A stretch of DNA of 64,000 nucleotides from Oopsacas minuta (lineage: Eukaryota; Porifera; Hexactinellida; Lyssacinosida; Leucopsacidae). The DNA lies in NCBI GenBank assembly GCA_024704765.1, contig JAKMXF010000222.1, forward strand, positions 434,001 to 498,000. Direction: 5' to 3'. Numbering within the stretch: position 1 is the first letter of the stretch; the number at the start of each line of letters is the position of its first letter. The position numbers and the translations under genes are program-made. Positions 45,637 through 56,140 of the stretch are shown here, one piece after another. Below the pieces are notes generated by a model, which was not told the origin of the DNA, ran no database searches, and saw nothing but the letters and a program-made list of their open reading frames with translations.

Positions 45637-48054
45637 ATGGCCAATTCAACGCAGAGTATTATAGACTTTGACTTTCCATACGAACCTTATAACATCCAGA
45701 GGGAATTCATGAATAGTTTGTATAACATTTTGCAAGAAGGGAAGATTGGAATATTTGAAAGTCCGACTGGCACAGGAAAATCTCTCAGTCTTATTTGTGG
45801 AGCACTCAAATGGCTTAAAGATTTTGATGCTCAGCTCTTTGCTAAAACTTCTAACAATAAGCTCAATATTGATTCTAATAATTCCACTGAGAGTACTGAT
45901 TGGGTCAAATCAAGTGTAGAAAAGACACAAGAGCAGAATACGAGTTTTGACTTGAAGAAGTTAGTTCAGGCTAGAGAATTGAGGAAAGATAAATACAAGA
46001 AATTGAGGGAAAATCCTATTGATACCAAACCTACTGTTTTACCCCCAATAGAGCAGTTGGTAACTAAACCTACTAGGAAGACAGATGATGATTCATTGAG
46101 TGATGATTCAGCTCCTGATAGTGATAATAGCTCAGAGGATAATTCAGACTTAGAATCTTGTCGCCTCGAGGCAGAACATGGTATAAAGATAATCTACTGC
46201 AGTCGTACACACTCACAATTATCTCAATTTATTCATGAACTTGAAAAAACCTCTTATGCTGATTCCACACAGGTTATTAGTTTAGGTTCTAGACAGGGAT
46301 TATGTGTACACCCAATCGTATCTAAATTGAAATCTTTACAGGAAATTAATGATCGTTGTCTTGAATTGAGAACGAAAACAAAGTCATCCAGGCAACCTAG
46401 GGTTAAACGGATGAAAGAATCTACTCCAAAGGGATGTCCCTTCTCATTGTCACAGCGTATTTCCCAGCTTAGAGATCAAGCTCTTTCTCAACCTCTTGAT
46501 ATAGAATCCCTGGTTCAGAAGGGCAGACAGGCCAACACTTGTGCTTACTACGCTTCTAGACAAGCACTAAAGTATGCTCAATTAATTGTAATGCCCTACC
46601 AATTGTTATTGCATGAGAGAACACGAAAAGCAATCGGACTGAATTTAAAGGGTCAAATAGTTATATTGGATGAAGCTCATAATCTGCCTGAAGCAATCAG
46701 TAATGTATACTCCTCCCTTGTTACACTCCGTCAACTTAAGAATGCTCTGACATCACTCCAGAATTATAGAGATCGCTATCAATCTCGTTTAAACGCTAGA
46801 AATCTACTCAATGTAAAACAATTACTTTTCGTACTCCAAGCCCTCATAACATTCCTTCAATTAAAAGAATGTCAAAAAGAGGAAGTTATTAGTCAGACAG
46901 AGTTCAGTTTCAAAGCCGGAATAGATCATTTGAATATGTTTAAACTTATAGCTTTCTGTAGGAAGAATAAACTATCCAAGAAACTAATGGGTTTTGTTGA
47001 ACCTGATAATGAGAGTAATGTTTCTCTTTCTTCACCATTGATATCTGTAGAATTATTTCTTGAATCGCTTTGTAACTTTGAAGAAGATGGTCGAATCATT
47101 GTAGACAGAAAGCAGGAAGGTAGTATCAAGTTTCTGTTATTGAACGCAGGGAGGAAGTTCTCAGAAGCTGTATCGGAGGTCCGAGCTCTCATGATCGTGG
47201 GAGGTACTCTTGAGCCAATTGAAGAATTCCATCGTTTGCTGTTAAGCAATAGCACTGGTGAAATTGAGAGAAGCAGACTGAGTCATTTCTCTTGTGGACA
47301 TGTAGTCAGGAAGGAACAAATATTACCGCTTGTTGCTACAGCTGGTGTTTCTAATTTAGAATTGGATTTCAGTTTTCAGGGTAGAACACCTAAAATGTTA
47401 GAAGAATTAGCTAGAATAATTCTCCAGCTTTTGGATATTATTCCTAAGGGAATAGTTGTGTTCTTCCCTAGTTACGCATTCCTTTCTACCTGTCTTAACG
47501 CTTGGAGGGAAAAAGGTTTTCTTGATAAGATTAATAGTAAGAAATCTGTATTCCAGGAACCAAGAGGAACTGGAGTAGAAGATGTACTCTCTGCTTACAC
47601 TCGCAGTGTAGAATTGAATACAGGTGGAGCTATTATATTCGGTGTTGTAGGCGGTAAGCTAAGCGAGGGAATGAACTTCTCCGATGGTCTAGCTAGAGCA
47701 GTTGTTATGGTTGGATTACCTTACCCGAATATTGAATCACCTGAATTGAAAGAAAAAATGTCTTATCTTGATGATCAGGCCGGTGGCAACACCAGTACAG
47801 GTAAACCTAGTCAAGAATACTATGAGAATTTATGTATGAAGGCTGTCAATCAATCTATAGGTAGATCTATACGACATATAGGAGATTATTCATGTGTCCT
47901 GTTATTGGATAGAAGGTATGCAAGAGAGCAGGTGTTGGGTAAGTTACCTTCTTGGTTAAGATCTAACATACAAGTGTGTAAAGAGTTTGGACAGGTTGCA
48001 GTGAACATTTCTAAATTCTACGAAATTAATTGCAATCATTTGAATTTCGTATAA
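45637..48054 (+). CDS. DDX11: DDX11/ChlR1-type iron-sulfur DNA helicase, intronless
   Basis: ATG 45637 was chosen because MANSTQ aligns with the family's MANETQ start; the open frame runs 28 codons further up. The 805-residue product has a Q-motif-like YNIQREF, Walker A SPTGTGKS (42-49), motif Ia CSRTHSQLSQF, four Cys for the 4Fe-4S cluster (C223, C241, C267, C302), DEAH (345-348) and motif VI QSIGRSIRH. An acidic serine-rich insert lies at about 150-175. This is the XPD/FANCJ-group helicase that aids sister-chromatid cohesion and unwinds 5' to 3'. It is full length in one exon, whereas the vertebrate gene has many introns. All catalytic motifs look intact. Confidence 0.95.
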   Translation: MANSTQSIIDFDFPYEPYNIQREFMNSLYNILQEGKIGIFESPTGTGKSLSLICGALKWLKDFDAQLFAKTSNNKLNIDSNNSTESTDWVKSSVEKTQEQNTSFDLKKLVQARELRKDKYKKLRENPIDTKPTVLPPIEQLVTKPTRKTDDDSLSDDSAPDSDNSSEDNSDLESCRLEAEHGIKIIYCSRTHSQLSQFIHELEKTSYADSTQVISLGSRQGLCVHPIVSKLKSLQEINDRCLELRTKTKSSRQPRVKRMKESTPKGCPFSLSQRISQLRDQALSQPLDIESLVQKGRQANTCAYYASRQALKYAQLIVMPYQLLLHERTRKAIGLNLKGQIVILDEAHNLPEAISNVYSSLVTLRQLKNALTSLQNYRDRYQSRLNARNLLNVKQLLFVLQALITFLQLKECQKEEVISQTEFSFKAGIDHLNMFKLIAFCRKNKLSKKLMGFVEPDNESNVSLSSPLISVELFLESLCNFEEDGRIIVDRKQEGSIKFLLLNAGRKFSEAVSEVRALMIVGGTLEPIEEFHRLLLSNSTGEIERSRLSHFSCGHVVRKEQILPLVATAGVSNLELDFSFQGRTPKMLEELARIILQLLDIIPKGIVVFFPSYAFLSTCLNAWREKGFLDKINSKKSVFQEPRGTGVEDVLSAYTRSVELNTGGAIIFGVVGGKLSEGMNFSDGLARAVVMVGLPYPNIESPELKEKMSYLDDQAGGNTSTGKPSQEYYENLCMKAVNQSIGRSIRHIGDYSCVLLLDRRYAREQVLGKLPSWLRSNIQVCKEFGQVAVNISKFYEINCNHLNFV

Positions 48055-48993
48055 TCGTATTACTGGCAAACTCTTCTCTTATCAGATTTTGATTGAGATT
48101 GTATTTTTATCATTTTCGAAATTGTACACCTGAAAATCAATAATATTCCCTTGTCTTAATTGAGCAATGAGCAATATAGTTTCTCCAAATTCCTTCAAGA
48201 TGTGAATGTTTTTTTAATAAACGTTCTTATCTTGAAACTTATCTGTTAATACAGCCGAAATCGTTTTTTGCTCCCCAAAATGCACGGAAAAAGAAGCAAA
48301 TATGCCCAGTAGGCAGGTTTCAACTACCGAACCATTTTATCTTTCGAGGGTGAAAATCTTAGTCTTAACGTTTATCGAATTATTCAATTTAGTACGGAAA
48401 CAATAAGTACAATAACTAAACAATTAATATTATTTATTCACTTTTACCAAATTGCACTCGAAATCGGGAATTTTTATCACTTGACACATGAAAAAGGGCA
48501 ACAGGCAGGGAGGCAAAATAACAAGAAATGCGTTAGAACCACTTTTTACATGATTAAGGTAGCAAAAAACCCCGCAAACAACCCCACTAAGTTTTGTATT
48601 AAAATAGCATTAGGAAGAAACAAGCAAATACAAGGAGACAAAATAACCCAATTTCGACTGTATACCATCTTTGGAAGAAATTATCTCCGAGTTCTGAATA
48701 TATAGCCAATCGTCATTTTCTAGAGATGGCCATATACCTTATACTTATTATCAATAACAACTTAGCTTAAGTTATAAATCACTACTTCAAAGGGAATGTA
48801 TATGTCCTATGCACTTTGAAGCAACTGCATTTATGACTATGAATATTGTCGAATCTCATTGAAATCTTATTCGTCTCTCCTTCAGTATGGACCTGAATAA
48901 GGGGGATAATTTATGGTCAGGATGTTTAGTTGTATTTTTGTTGATATAACTTGTTATGATTATTTCAATAGTCTATAGTTCTCAGGCTTATAG
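48055..48993. other. Intergenic stretch DDX11 to PDCD10
   Basis: Contains the MITE at 48250-48663 and otherwise AT-rich DNA that should hold the DDX11 3' end and PDCD10 promoter. Confidence 0.4.
48250..48663. mobile_element. MITE with TACAGYCGAAAT inverted ends
   Basis: The left end is TACAGCCGAAATCGTTTTTT. The right end, inverted, is TACAGTCGAAATTGGGTTAT. It has no coding frame of interest. A related right end occurs at 42052-42075. Confidence 0.6.
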
Positions 48994-49662
48994 ATGGACA
49001 CAGCTACTCCACCAATGAACTCTCTCTCTGCTCAGCATGAAGAGAAGCAGAACATGTCACTAGCACTACACGTTATACTGTTGCCTCTATTCGAGGAGAT
49101 GGAGTTACAGGGAGAGAAGAATTTGTCTGTTTTACAAACACTACGTACTGCGTTCAATAACGCTGAGAAAGAGAACATTGGATTTGCACAAAACTTCATT
49201 GAATGTATCCTAGAAGCTGAATCACTCAATATAAACATGTCTGAGATTTTACTCAAATTAGCTTCGATTGATTGTCCAGAATTTACACTAACTCGCACTG
49301 AGACAGAATTCCGTTACTTAAACCAACGCTCTAAAGCACTGAGAACTACCCTTAGCAGGATCCCAGAACAGATTCAAGATAGGTCTAGGTTTCTACAGAC
49401 AATCAAGGATATTGCAGCGGCCATTAAAGATGTACTAGACGCTGTTAATGATGCTTGTAAGAAGTATCCAATGCTAACCAACATACATGGGACTAAACGA
49501 CATATTGATCAGAATAAGAAAATATTCATTAAACACTCGAAAAGTTTTTCAGATACTTTGAAGGCTTATTTCAAGGATGGAAGAGCTGATCGTGTGTTTG
49601 AGAGTGCTAATAGACTCATTAACCAAACAAATGAGTTAATGCGTTCATTCAAATCTGCCTGA
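48994..49662 (+). CDS. PDCD10: PDCD10 / CCM3 (programmed cell death 10), intronless
   Basis: ATG 48994 gives 222 residues; the vertebrate protein has about 212. Family marks are QTLRTAFNNAEKEN in the dimerisation part, RFLQTIKDIAAAIKDVL in the linker, and the FAT-like C-terminal bundle with KHSKSFSDTLKAYFKDG and SANRLINQTN. CCM3 binds GCKIII kinases, CCM2 and the striatin complex (STRIPAK) and acts in cell polarity, Golgi positioning and junction signalling. The gene is one exon, between DDX11 upstream on the same strand and the convergent EF2-type gene. Distance to DDX11 is about 940 bases, so a shared transcript is unlikely. Confidence 0.94.
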   Translation: MDTATPPMNSLSAQHEEKQNMSLALHVILLPLFEEMELQGEKNLSVLQTLRTAFNNAEKENIGFAQNFIECILEAESLNINMSEILLKLASIDCPEFTLTRTETEFRYLNQRSKALRTTLSRIPEQIQDRSRFLQTIKDIAAAIKDVLDAVNDACKKYPMLTNIHGTKRHIDQNKKIFIKHSKSFSDTLKAYFKDGRADRVFESANRLINQTNELMRSFKSA

Positions 49663-49936
49663 CAATAGTTATGTGAGTAATTTCCATTTCCTATATTGTT
49701 TGTTGTTAGGATTCTATGTAGAATTCATTTACCTTACATTATTATTAGTAATACTTAATATTTATAATTTAATGTATAGTTGAATGTCCAAATACAATTA
49801 TATTTTCATATTTTCACGTTTGCGCATGCAAATTTAATTAGAATTTCGATTCATTCACACTTCTAAGTTCTAACTGACTCTTACGTGTTGTCTACAAAGA
49901 CGTGCATGGAAATTCTCCAATACAAAACTTTGACTC

Positions 49937-50358
49937 TAGGCTTGTCAAAATGTCCTACATAGTCAGGTCAGGCTAAGGTCATCGTGAAAAATATTTCATA
50001 TAGGCCAGGTCAGAGGTCTCAAGATTAATCAGGTCATTTTCAGGTCAAAATTTCAGGCCATTTTGTAATGGGGAAACTACAATCTAAGGGAGGGTTGGAT
50101 ATACTGCCAGTTTTACTCAGTATTTATTATGACTAGAGCTTATTACATACATTGAATATATATCATACTCGAAATTATTTGACCGTGTTATGGAAGTGAT
50201 TCAATTCTATTTACGAGGAAGTCATGAGATTATTAGAGAATAGGTAATACCAGAAACTCCCTAAAGCTTGAAAATGAGCTGATAATGTCCTGAAATAACG
50301 TCAAAATAACCTGCAATTCAGGTCGAGTCAAGTCATGACCTGACCTTTAACAAGCCTG
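49937..50358. mobile_element. hAT-like non-autonomous element rich in AGGTCA
   Basis: The ends TAGGCTTGT and ACAAGCCTG are inverted repeats (the complement of the right one is CAGGCTTGT). The flanks are TTTGACTC (49929-49936) and TTTGACTT (50359-50366), a 7-of-8 target duplication typical of hAT elements. Inside, AGGTCA or CAGGTC occurs repeatedly near both ends. No transposase frame is present. Confidence 0.7.
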
Positions 50359-50912
50359 TTTGACTTGGTCCCTTTGGCCACAGATTAGCTTTAACCTAAA
50401 ATTCTAATTTAACACTTATATTTGGCAGTATAATTTGAAAAATATCTATCCGTGAAATCGTCAAGATTATTGTTATGTTAGCTGTTTTGTAGAAAATAGA
50501 CTGAAAATGTGAATTACAAATAAGATTATAGGGAGTATACGGGGACGTGTCGTTAGTCCAAATCCCAAATTAGCATCTGTCCAAATATTTTGTCATGTTG
50601 TCGCTAATCCCAAAATAATTATGCCAATAGCAGAAATTCCACTATGTTGTCCTGTCACGCCAAAAATGATCCTAGACCAATTTATAGTCACTATTTGACA
50701 CGAGGATTTGAACTCTTGTGTCCAGCATGGTCCTCCCTCGTTGGTTGACATTTTGGGCACCTCTTGGTTGCTGACGTGTGCATTTTGAAGCGTTCCTGGC
50801 AAAGGATGTGGCTTTGTTATCGAATTAACTGATGAACCTGGCGTTGCCTTACAAGTATCTCTTTACATGTTTTGGACTTCTAAAATTTTTGATGAATTGC
50901 CCTACTTCTAAA

Positions 50913-51007
50913 AGAAATCAAGGCCGGACTAATTTTCGACCCGGAACAATTTTTCGTGACAGTAAGGACTGTCACGAAAAGATTGGTCCGGCCTAGATTT
51001 GATTTCT
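50913..51007. repeat. Long fold-back (about 95 bases)
   Basis: AGAAATCAAGGCCGGAC at the left pairs with GTCCGGCCTAGATTTGATTTCT at the right, and the arms continue inward to CGTGACAGT-AAGG-ACTGTCACG. An almost complete hairpin with a 4-base loop results. It may be a minimal fold-back transposon or a hairpin RNA source. Confidence 0.75.
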
Positions 51008-51429
51008 ATTATAGCTTCTAAAGTCCTAAATTAAATTGTTATTTGACCATAATTCTGATTTTTGTAAGATGTTAGTATTTTTGCAGTTTTCGATTCTTCC
51101 AGTGATTATTTGAATTATCTGCCAATATTCCTCAGAAATGTCCCAAAATGATTCAATAAATTATGAATCCGATGTTCTGAGGGAACCAAAAATTCATATA
51201 TTTTGATGAACTTATGTAAAATACAATTTTTCAGATATTTACAATTTGAAATTTTTCAGGTATTTACAATTTGAAATTTTTCGAGATATTTATGTGAAAT
51301 CATAAGGAACACCATTAAAGTGCATACAGTAGAACTTCTGTAAGTGTGGGGAAGTAGGGCCGGCGAATCTCCTGAAAACCCTCCAGTCCCCATCTTTACG
51401 TTCAAATGTAAATATCCTTTAACTGCTAT

Positions 51430-51775
51430 TCAAGAGTAATCGAGTGTGTAGGTTACAAATTTTACATTTTCAAATTTATATCAACACATTTTGCACATAT
51501 TTCAAATGGGTACTAATGATTTTGTGTCAAAAGTTAGACTGGAGTGTAATTGTAGGATAACCTAATTCCGATTTTCGAATTTTCAAGTTTCTCATATATA
51601 AAGTTATTGTTGTTTTTATGAATATAAAGTAAACAAATTGTTGAAATATTAATTTATTGATTCAATTTTGCAATTTTACTTGCTGAATTCGAGGCACGTT
51701 GTGCCGAGTCCCTTACGAACACAAAGTGTTCGCAAGCCACGCAGCAAGAGCAAGCGAAGCGGTTCGTATATATAA
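51430..51775 (+). repeat. Dispersed family of about 400 bases, copy near EF2
   Basis: It contains TTTTCAAGTTTCTCATATAT, TTGTTGTTTTTATGAATATA, GAGGCACGTTGTGCCGAG and AGCAAGCGAAGCGG. It lies downstream of the EF2-type gene's stop codon. Confidence 0.6.
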
Positions 51776-51969
51776 GGACAGATGCTAATTTGGGGATTTG
51801 GACTAACGACAATTTTTCAATTTGAACTAATGCAAGCATTTTAATGTAATTACTCTAATCAACACACAGAATTATGATTTAAAAATATTATACTCAACAA
51901 ACTAAGTACAATTATTAGCCTAGCAAGTATTGAATAGTAGCAAACTAATATATCTAAAATAATGTCAAG

Positions 51970-54495
51970 TCATAGCTTATCTAGAAAGCGATCAAGAGGA
52001 GGAATGCTCTTAGCTAACCCTTTGCGAGTGCGTGCAGCAGTTACAACTGTTGTTGCGATGTTTGAGTTACCTCCTTCCATTGGGTCACCAGGCAAAAGCT
52101 CCCAATGATCAAATATACATTGAGGGAAAGCTTGTCCTGCTGTGTGGCTTCTTAGAAGAGAAGTGAAGCCAAACGACTCGTTAACAGGGAGATAAGATTT
52201 AATTTGCGATAAAGGCGTTCCTTCCATCTTAGATACCTCGAAAACAATCCCTCTCTTACGGCTCAAAACTGTATAAACACCTCCCAGAGCCTGCTCCGGA
52301 CACTGTATCTCACATAGATAGACCGGCTCTAGTATACGTGGTCCAGCCGTTAACATACTAGCATAGAAGACTCGTCTAGCTGTTGGGATGATCTGACCAC
52401 CTCTTCTATGCATTGGGTCACTATGTATACGTACGTCATGTATATTCAACTGAATTCCACGGCAATATTCATCACATAATACTCCTTCCTTTGTTCCCCA
52501 TTGAAATCCAGCTACAACGCTATCTCGTATCTCTTGAATATCCTGTACTCCTTTCGTACAGTCAACTAGCAAATTTGGACCAGTTCCATCAGGACCAAAT
52601 GCCCAGATCTTCTTGGCTTCCACTACATTCCATTCGTATTGATCAACTAGTATTCTCGCTCGTGTCTTCGGATCACCGGTCGGCAGTATACCTCCATCCT
52701 CAATTAGTTCAGCAATTCCACTAGTCAGAGGCTCTGCTCTGCAAAATAGTCTGTTGAATTTGTTGGGTGACTTAGAGAGACACAATTGACTACTCATTTC
52801 AGAGACTGTTTCTCGATAAGAGACAATTGGATGAGATTTTCTGATAGGGATAGTAGCATACTCTTCTTCAAGATCCTTCAAACATATCTCAAGATGTAAC
52901 TCTCCTGCCCCAGCAATGATATGCTCTCCTGTATCCTCATTGAAGCACTTCACCATGGGATCAGATTTCTCCAATCGTTTGAGTCCTTCCACTAGCTTTG
53001 GCAAATCCATCGCATTTTTTGGCTCAACTGCAATACGCACGACTGGACTTACATTGAATTTCATTAACTTCATGTTATGTGCTTCTTTATATGTCGTGAT
53101 TGTGCCCGTCTTAACTAAATACTGGTCTATTCCTACTAATCCCACGATATTACCACATGGTACAGCATCAGCTGCCTCTACTGTACGGCCCATCATTAAT
53201 ACTGTTCTTTGGATATTCTTGAGGTAGAGATCCTCTCTTTTCCCTGATACATAATTGGGTCCCATTATACGTACATTTTGTCCGGTGAATACAGTGCCGC
53301 AGAATACACGGCCAAATGCAAAGAATCTTCCTTTGTCGGTTGTGGGAACCATTTTTGATACATAGACACAGAGGGGAGCTTCCGGATCACAATTCTTGAT
53401 ACCAATAGCGAGTTCGTCGTCCTTTGGACCCTCGTAGAGCATTTCCATTCTGTATTTCTGAGCAGTAACAGGTGATGGCAGATGAATAGTAATCATCTGC
53501 AGTAGAGTATCTCCAGCTGGAAGCCAACTCTTCATGCAAAGTTTCAACAATGCTTTTCCTTCTAGTTTCATCTCTTCTGAATTTAATTTGATATTTAATC
53601 TCTGTAGAAGATTGGCAATTTCTTCTTTTTCAATATGCATGATAGCATTAAACAGCTTATAAATTGGATCCAGTACCAGAAGGCAGAATCCACGAGTATA
53701 CCCATTCTTAGGTTCAGTTCTCCATTCATTGTCCTGTTCGCTGTAGAAATGATCGCCCCATAATCTCTCCATTAAATCTTTTGATTTTAATTGGAATTTC
53801 TCTGCATACATTTCTCCAAAATGCTTGAATGTGAATCCCCATCCATGCAGTGCTGAACCAAATCCAACTGTCCCGTCAACTGGGGTAACTTGTACATCTC
53901 CCGTTGGTGTATTATCTCCGTATGTTTGAATAATGACATTAACACTCTCCACTATTCGTGCCATCCTCTGGTACAACTCTTCTTTCTCAAGTTGTAGTTC
54001 TAGCAGAGCACGATCCAATTTATTCAGGAATAGTATCGGTTTGATTCTCTCTCCTATTGCCTGTCTTAGCACTGTCTCAGTTTGCACACACACCCCGCTG
54101 ATGCAATCGACTACTACCAAAGCGCCGTCAGTCACACGTAGAGCAGCTGTAACTTCTGATGAGAAATCAACATGTCCTGGAGAATCAATGAGATTTATGA
54201 GGAATTCATTTCCAGCTGTATCTTGTGTGATGTATTGCATATCACTTTCATTTAGCTCGTAGTGGAGAGATATTGCTGTAGACTTGATAGTGATACCTCG
54301 CTCTTGTTCGTCTTTCCGTCCATCTGTATAGCGTTTCCCTGCACTGGAGCTGGATATTATACCAGCCTTCATTACCAGTGAATCGGTTAGTGTCGTTTTC
54401 CCGTGATCAACATGAGCAATGACTGACATATTTCGAATGTTTGTCTGCTTGCTCATAGTTGCTTTCATTTGTTCTAGCTTACTGAAACTTGCCAT
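51970..54495 (-). CDS. EEF2: Elongation factor 2-type GTPase with altered diphthamide loop, intronless
   Basis: ATG at 54495 gives 841 residues; eEF2 has about 858. The order is that of eEF2: G1 AHVDHGKT (27-34), [12 protein letters not shown], domain II-V, and the C-terminal FLDKL. The Thr of the eEF2-kinase site is kept (RYTDGRKD, Thr57). The diphthamide loop reads [16 protein letters not shown]: the His (696, codon 52408-52410) is present, but the residue two after it is Arg (698) where eEF2 has Gly (Gly717 in mammals). Gly-to-Arg at that place is known to block diphthamide formation and give resistance to ADP-ribosylating toxins. Whether this is the main eEF2 or a divergent paralogue cannot be told from one locus. 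Single exon; the frame is intact. Confidence 0.92.
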   Translation of the reverse strand: MASFSKLEQMKATMSKQTNIRNMSVIAHVDHGKTTLTDSLVMKAGIISSSSAGKRYTDGRKDEQERGITIKSTAISLHYELNESDMQYITQDTAGNEFLINLIDSPGHVDFSSEVTAALRVTDGALVVVDCISGVCVQTETVLRQAIGERIKPILFLNKLDRALLELQLEKEELYQRMARIVESVNVIIQTYGDNTPTGDVQVTPVDGTVGFGSALHGWGFTFKHFGEMYAEKFQLKSKDLMERLWGDHFYSEQDNEWRTEPKNGYTRGFCLLVLDPIYKLFNAIMHIEKEEIANLLQRLNIKLNSEEMKLEGKALLKLCMKSWLPAGDTLLQMITIHLPSPVTAQKYRMEMLYEGPKDDELAIGIKNCDPEAPLCVYVSKMVPTTDKGRFFAFGRVFCGTVFTGQNVRIMGPNYVSGKREDLYLKNIQRTVLMMGRTVEAADAVPCGNIVGLVGIDQYLVKTGTITTYKEAHNMKLMKFNVSPVVRIAVEPKNAMDLPKLVEGLKRLEKSDPMVKCFNEDTGEHIIAGAGELHLEICLKDLEEEYATIPIRKSHPIVSYRETVSEMSSQLCLSKSPNKFNRLFCRAEPLTSGIAELIEDGGILPTGDPKTRARILVDQYEWNVVEAKKIWAFGPDGTGPNLLVDCTKGVQDIQEIRDSVVAGFQWGTKEGVLCDEYCRGIQLNIHDVRIHSDPMHRRGGQIIPTARRVFYASMLTAGPRILEPVYLCEIQCPEQALGGVYTVLSRKRGIVFEVSKMEGTPLSQIKSYLPVNESFGFTSLLRSHTAGQAFPQCIFDHWELLPGDPMEGGNSNIATTVVTAARTRKGLAKSIPPLDRFLDKL

Positions 54496-56083
54496 ATCTG
54501 GTACCTATAAATTATATGACAGTCCTAAAATAAGATTCTATCTAGTATTTATTGTACTACATATTGGGTAATTGCAAGCAACATTGCATTGTTAACAATG
54601 CAAAGTTACTTGCAATTTGGGTGTAGGATGTTTCAATGTTTGCATGCACATTTTGTTACTTGGTGCAATATTGTTGGACTATGTAATGTCCTATCGTGTA
54701 TGGTGGGCTTAAATTTACTTTAGCTGAATTTAGTCTTCAATGACTTCAGCATATTCTAACATTTCTATACGAGCTCTAAATCTCTTTAGCTTAATTAATA
54801 ATTACACAGATAATTACACTGATAATTAATTAACTTGTTGCACGAAGATAGAACATGTTCCTATTTCGATAGAATATGTTACATCTAATTCAGTTGCATA
54901 GAAAATGCCATGCACGATGCAATTTGGTTCATAGTGTATGATGGGTTTAAGTCTATAACTGTCCCCTATGGAACTGCCAAAGTATCAACTATTTAGGAGA
55001 GGTCGTTATGTAACCGTTATATATGTGGGATTATACATCCCTTGATTATATATTATACTTGCGCTAAGTAAAATAATATTAATTAATGCAGTAAACTCTC
55101 CTTATAACGCAGTGATTCTTCTCTCACTTTTCTACGCTCACGACGAATTACCGCTTGTTACAAAATGAAACCGGGTCACTTCATTACAAGTCCAGAGTTC
55201 ACTGTATTACCTTACCTGAGGGCTGAGGACTCTATCGGTTATGTATTTTTAGAAACGAACTATGATATAAATAGGGATATAGTTTAATTTGATACTATTC
55301 TTGTAACTGTGCTTTATATAGAATACAATTATAGTTGTAGTATGTACTTTCTAAATTTAGAATAACTAAAAATAGAAGCAAGACAATTAATTAAGTGATG
55401 TCATTATTATACAAGATATTAATATCCTATTCATATAAGTTCATCTTATATCATCTGACCTATAATGAAGGGATTTTTCTGTAATTATGGCAATCATTTT
55501 AAGTAGGGGAATTATTTAAAATTATCTCTGTGATTCAAAGAAATTACTTTTGTTGAGGATGCAAATAATCTTTTTTGTAGATTTTCGTTTCTAAAATTTA
55601 TAGTTAGCTCTTCCTGTAGAAACAATACAAGTATGTAGTGCCGTCTTTATCAATGGGCAAACTAGCTAGGCATTTGCACTGGGCCTATCACTGGAGGGTT
55701 GTCACGACCCTACCCGCAAGCTATCTGAGGGTGAGCTTAAGACTAAACATGTCACGAAGCAGTCCGGGAAGAAACATGGGAAGACAGAAAGAGGAAAGGA
55801 AAGGGAGGCGACCCTAATATAGCTCTTAGTTTTAAAAAGGCTAAGTTAATTAGGGACATAACTAGCGGAAACAATTATTTATGAGAAGGGGATACCCTTC
55901 AAATTAACATAAGTTTTATCTTATAATATTATTATTAACAATGTATATACCATGTATTTAATCCATTATCCAAAATATTAAATATCCTTCAAATATATTT
56001 ATTCGATTATCTTAAAATGTAAATAACAACAAATTATTGGGTAGAATTGTAAGTTTATTACCTTAATTGAAATTATGGAATAT
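54496..56083. other. Promoter side of the EF2-type gene and empty intergenic DNA
   Basis: A perfect 20-base palindrome, TTGCATTG-TTAA-CAATGCAA, lies at 54584-54603, about 90 bases before the EF2 start codon on the minus strand. Otherwise AT-rich with no credible coding frame. Confidence 0.4.
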
Positions 56084-56140
56084 TGGCGTAGTTATTAAGA
56101 TCATTGTCTAATATCCTGCTGCCCTCGGTTCGAGTCCCAC
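56084..56140 (+). other. tRNA-like A box and B box
   Basis: TGGCGTAGTTATT (56084-56096) resembles a polymerase III A box. GGTTCGAGTCC (56127-56137) is a full B-box/T-arm match at tRNA-like spacing. The arms do not fold into a clear cloverleaf by eye, so this is more likely a tRNA-derived SINE head or decayed tRNA gene. It abuts the 3' end of the LINE remnant. Confidence 0.35.

Larger units (their letters stand above)
50359..51969. other. Intergenic stretch with a fold-back and a dispersed repeat
   Basis: Holds the hairpin at 50913-51007 and the repeat at 51430-51775. No coding frame is credible. A partial pogo-like end (CAGTAGAACTTCTGTAAG) is visible near 51327. Confidence 0.4.
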
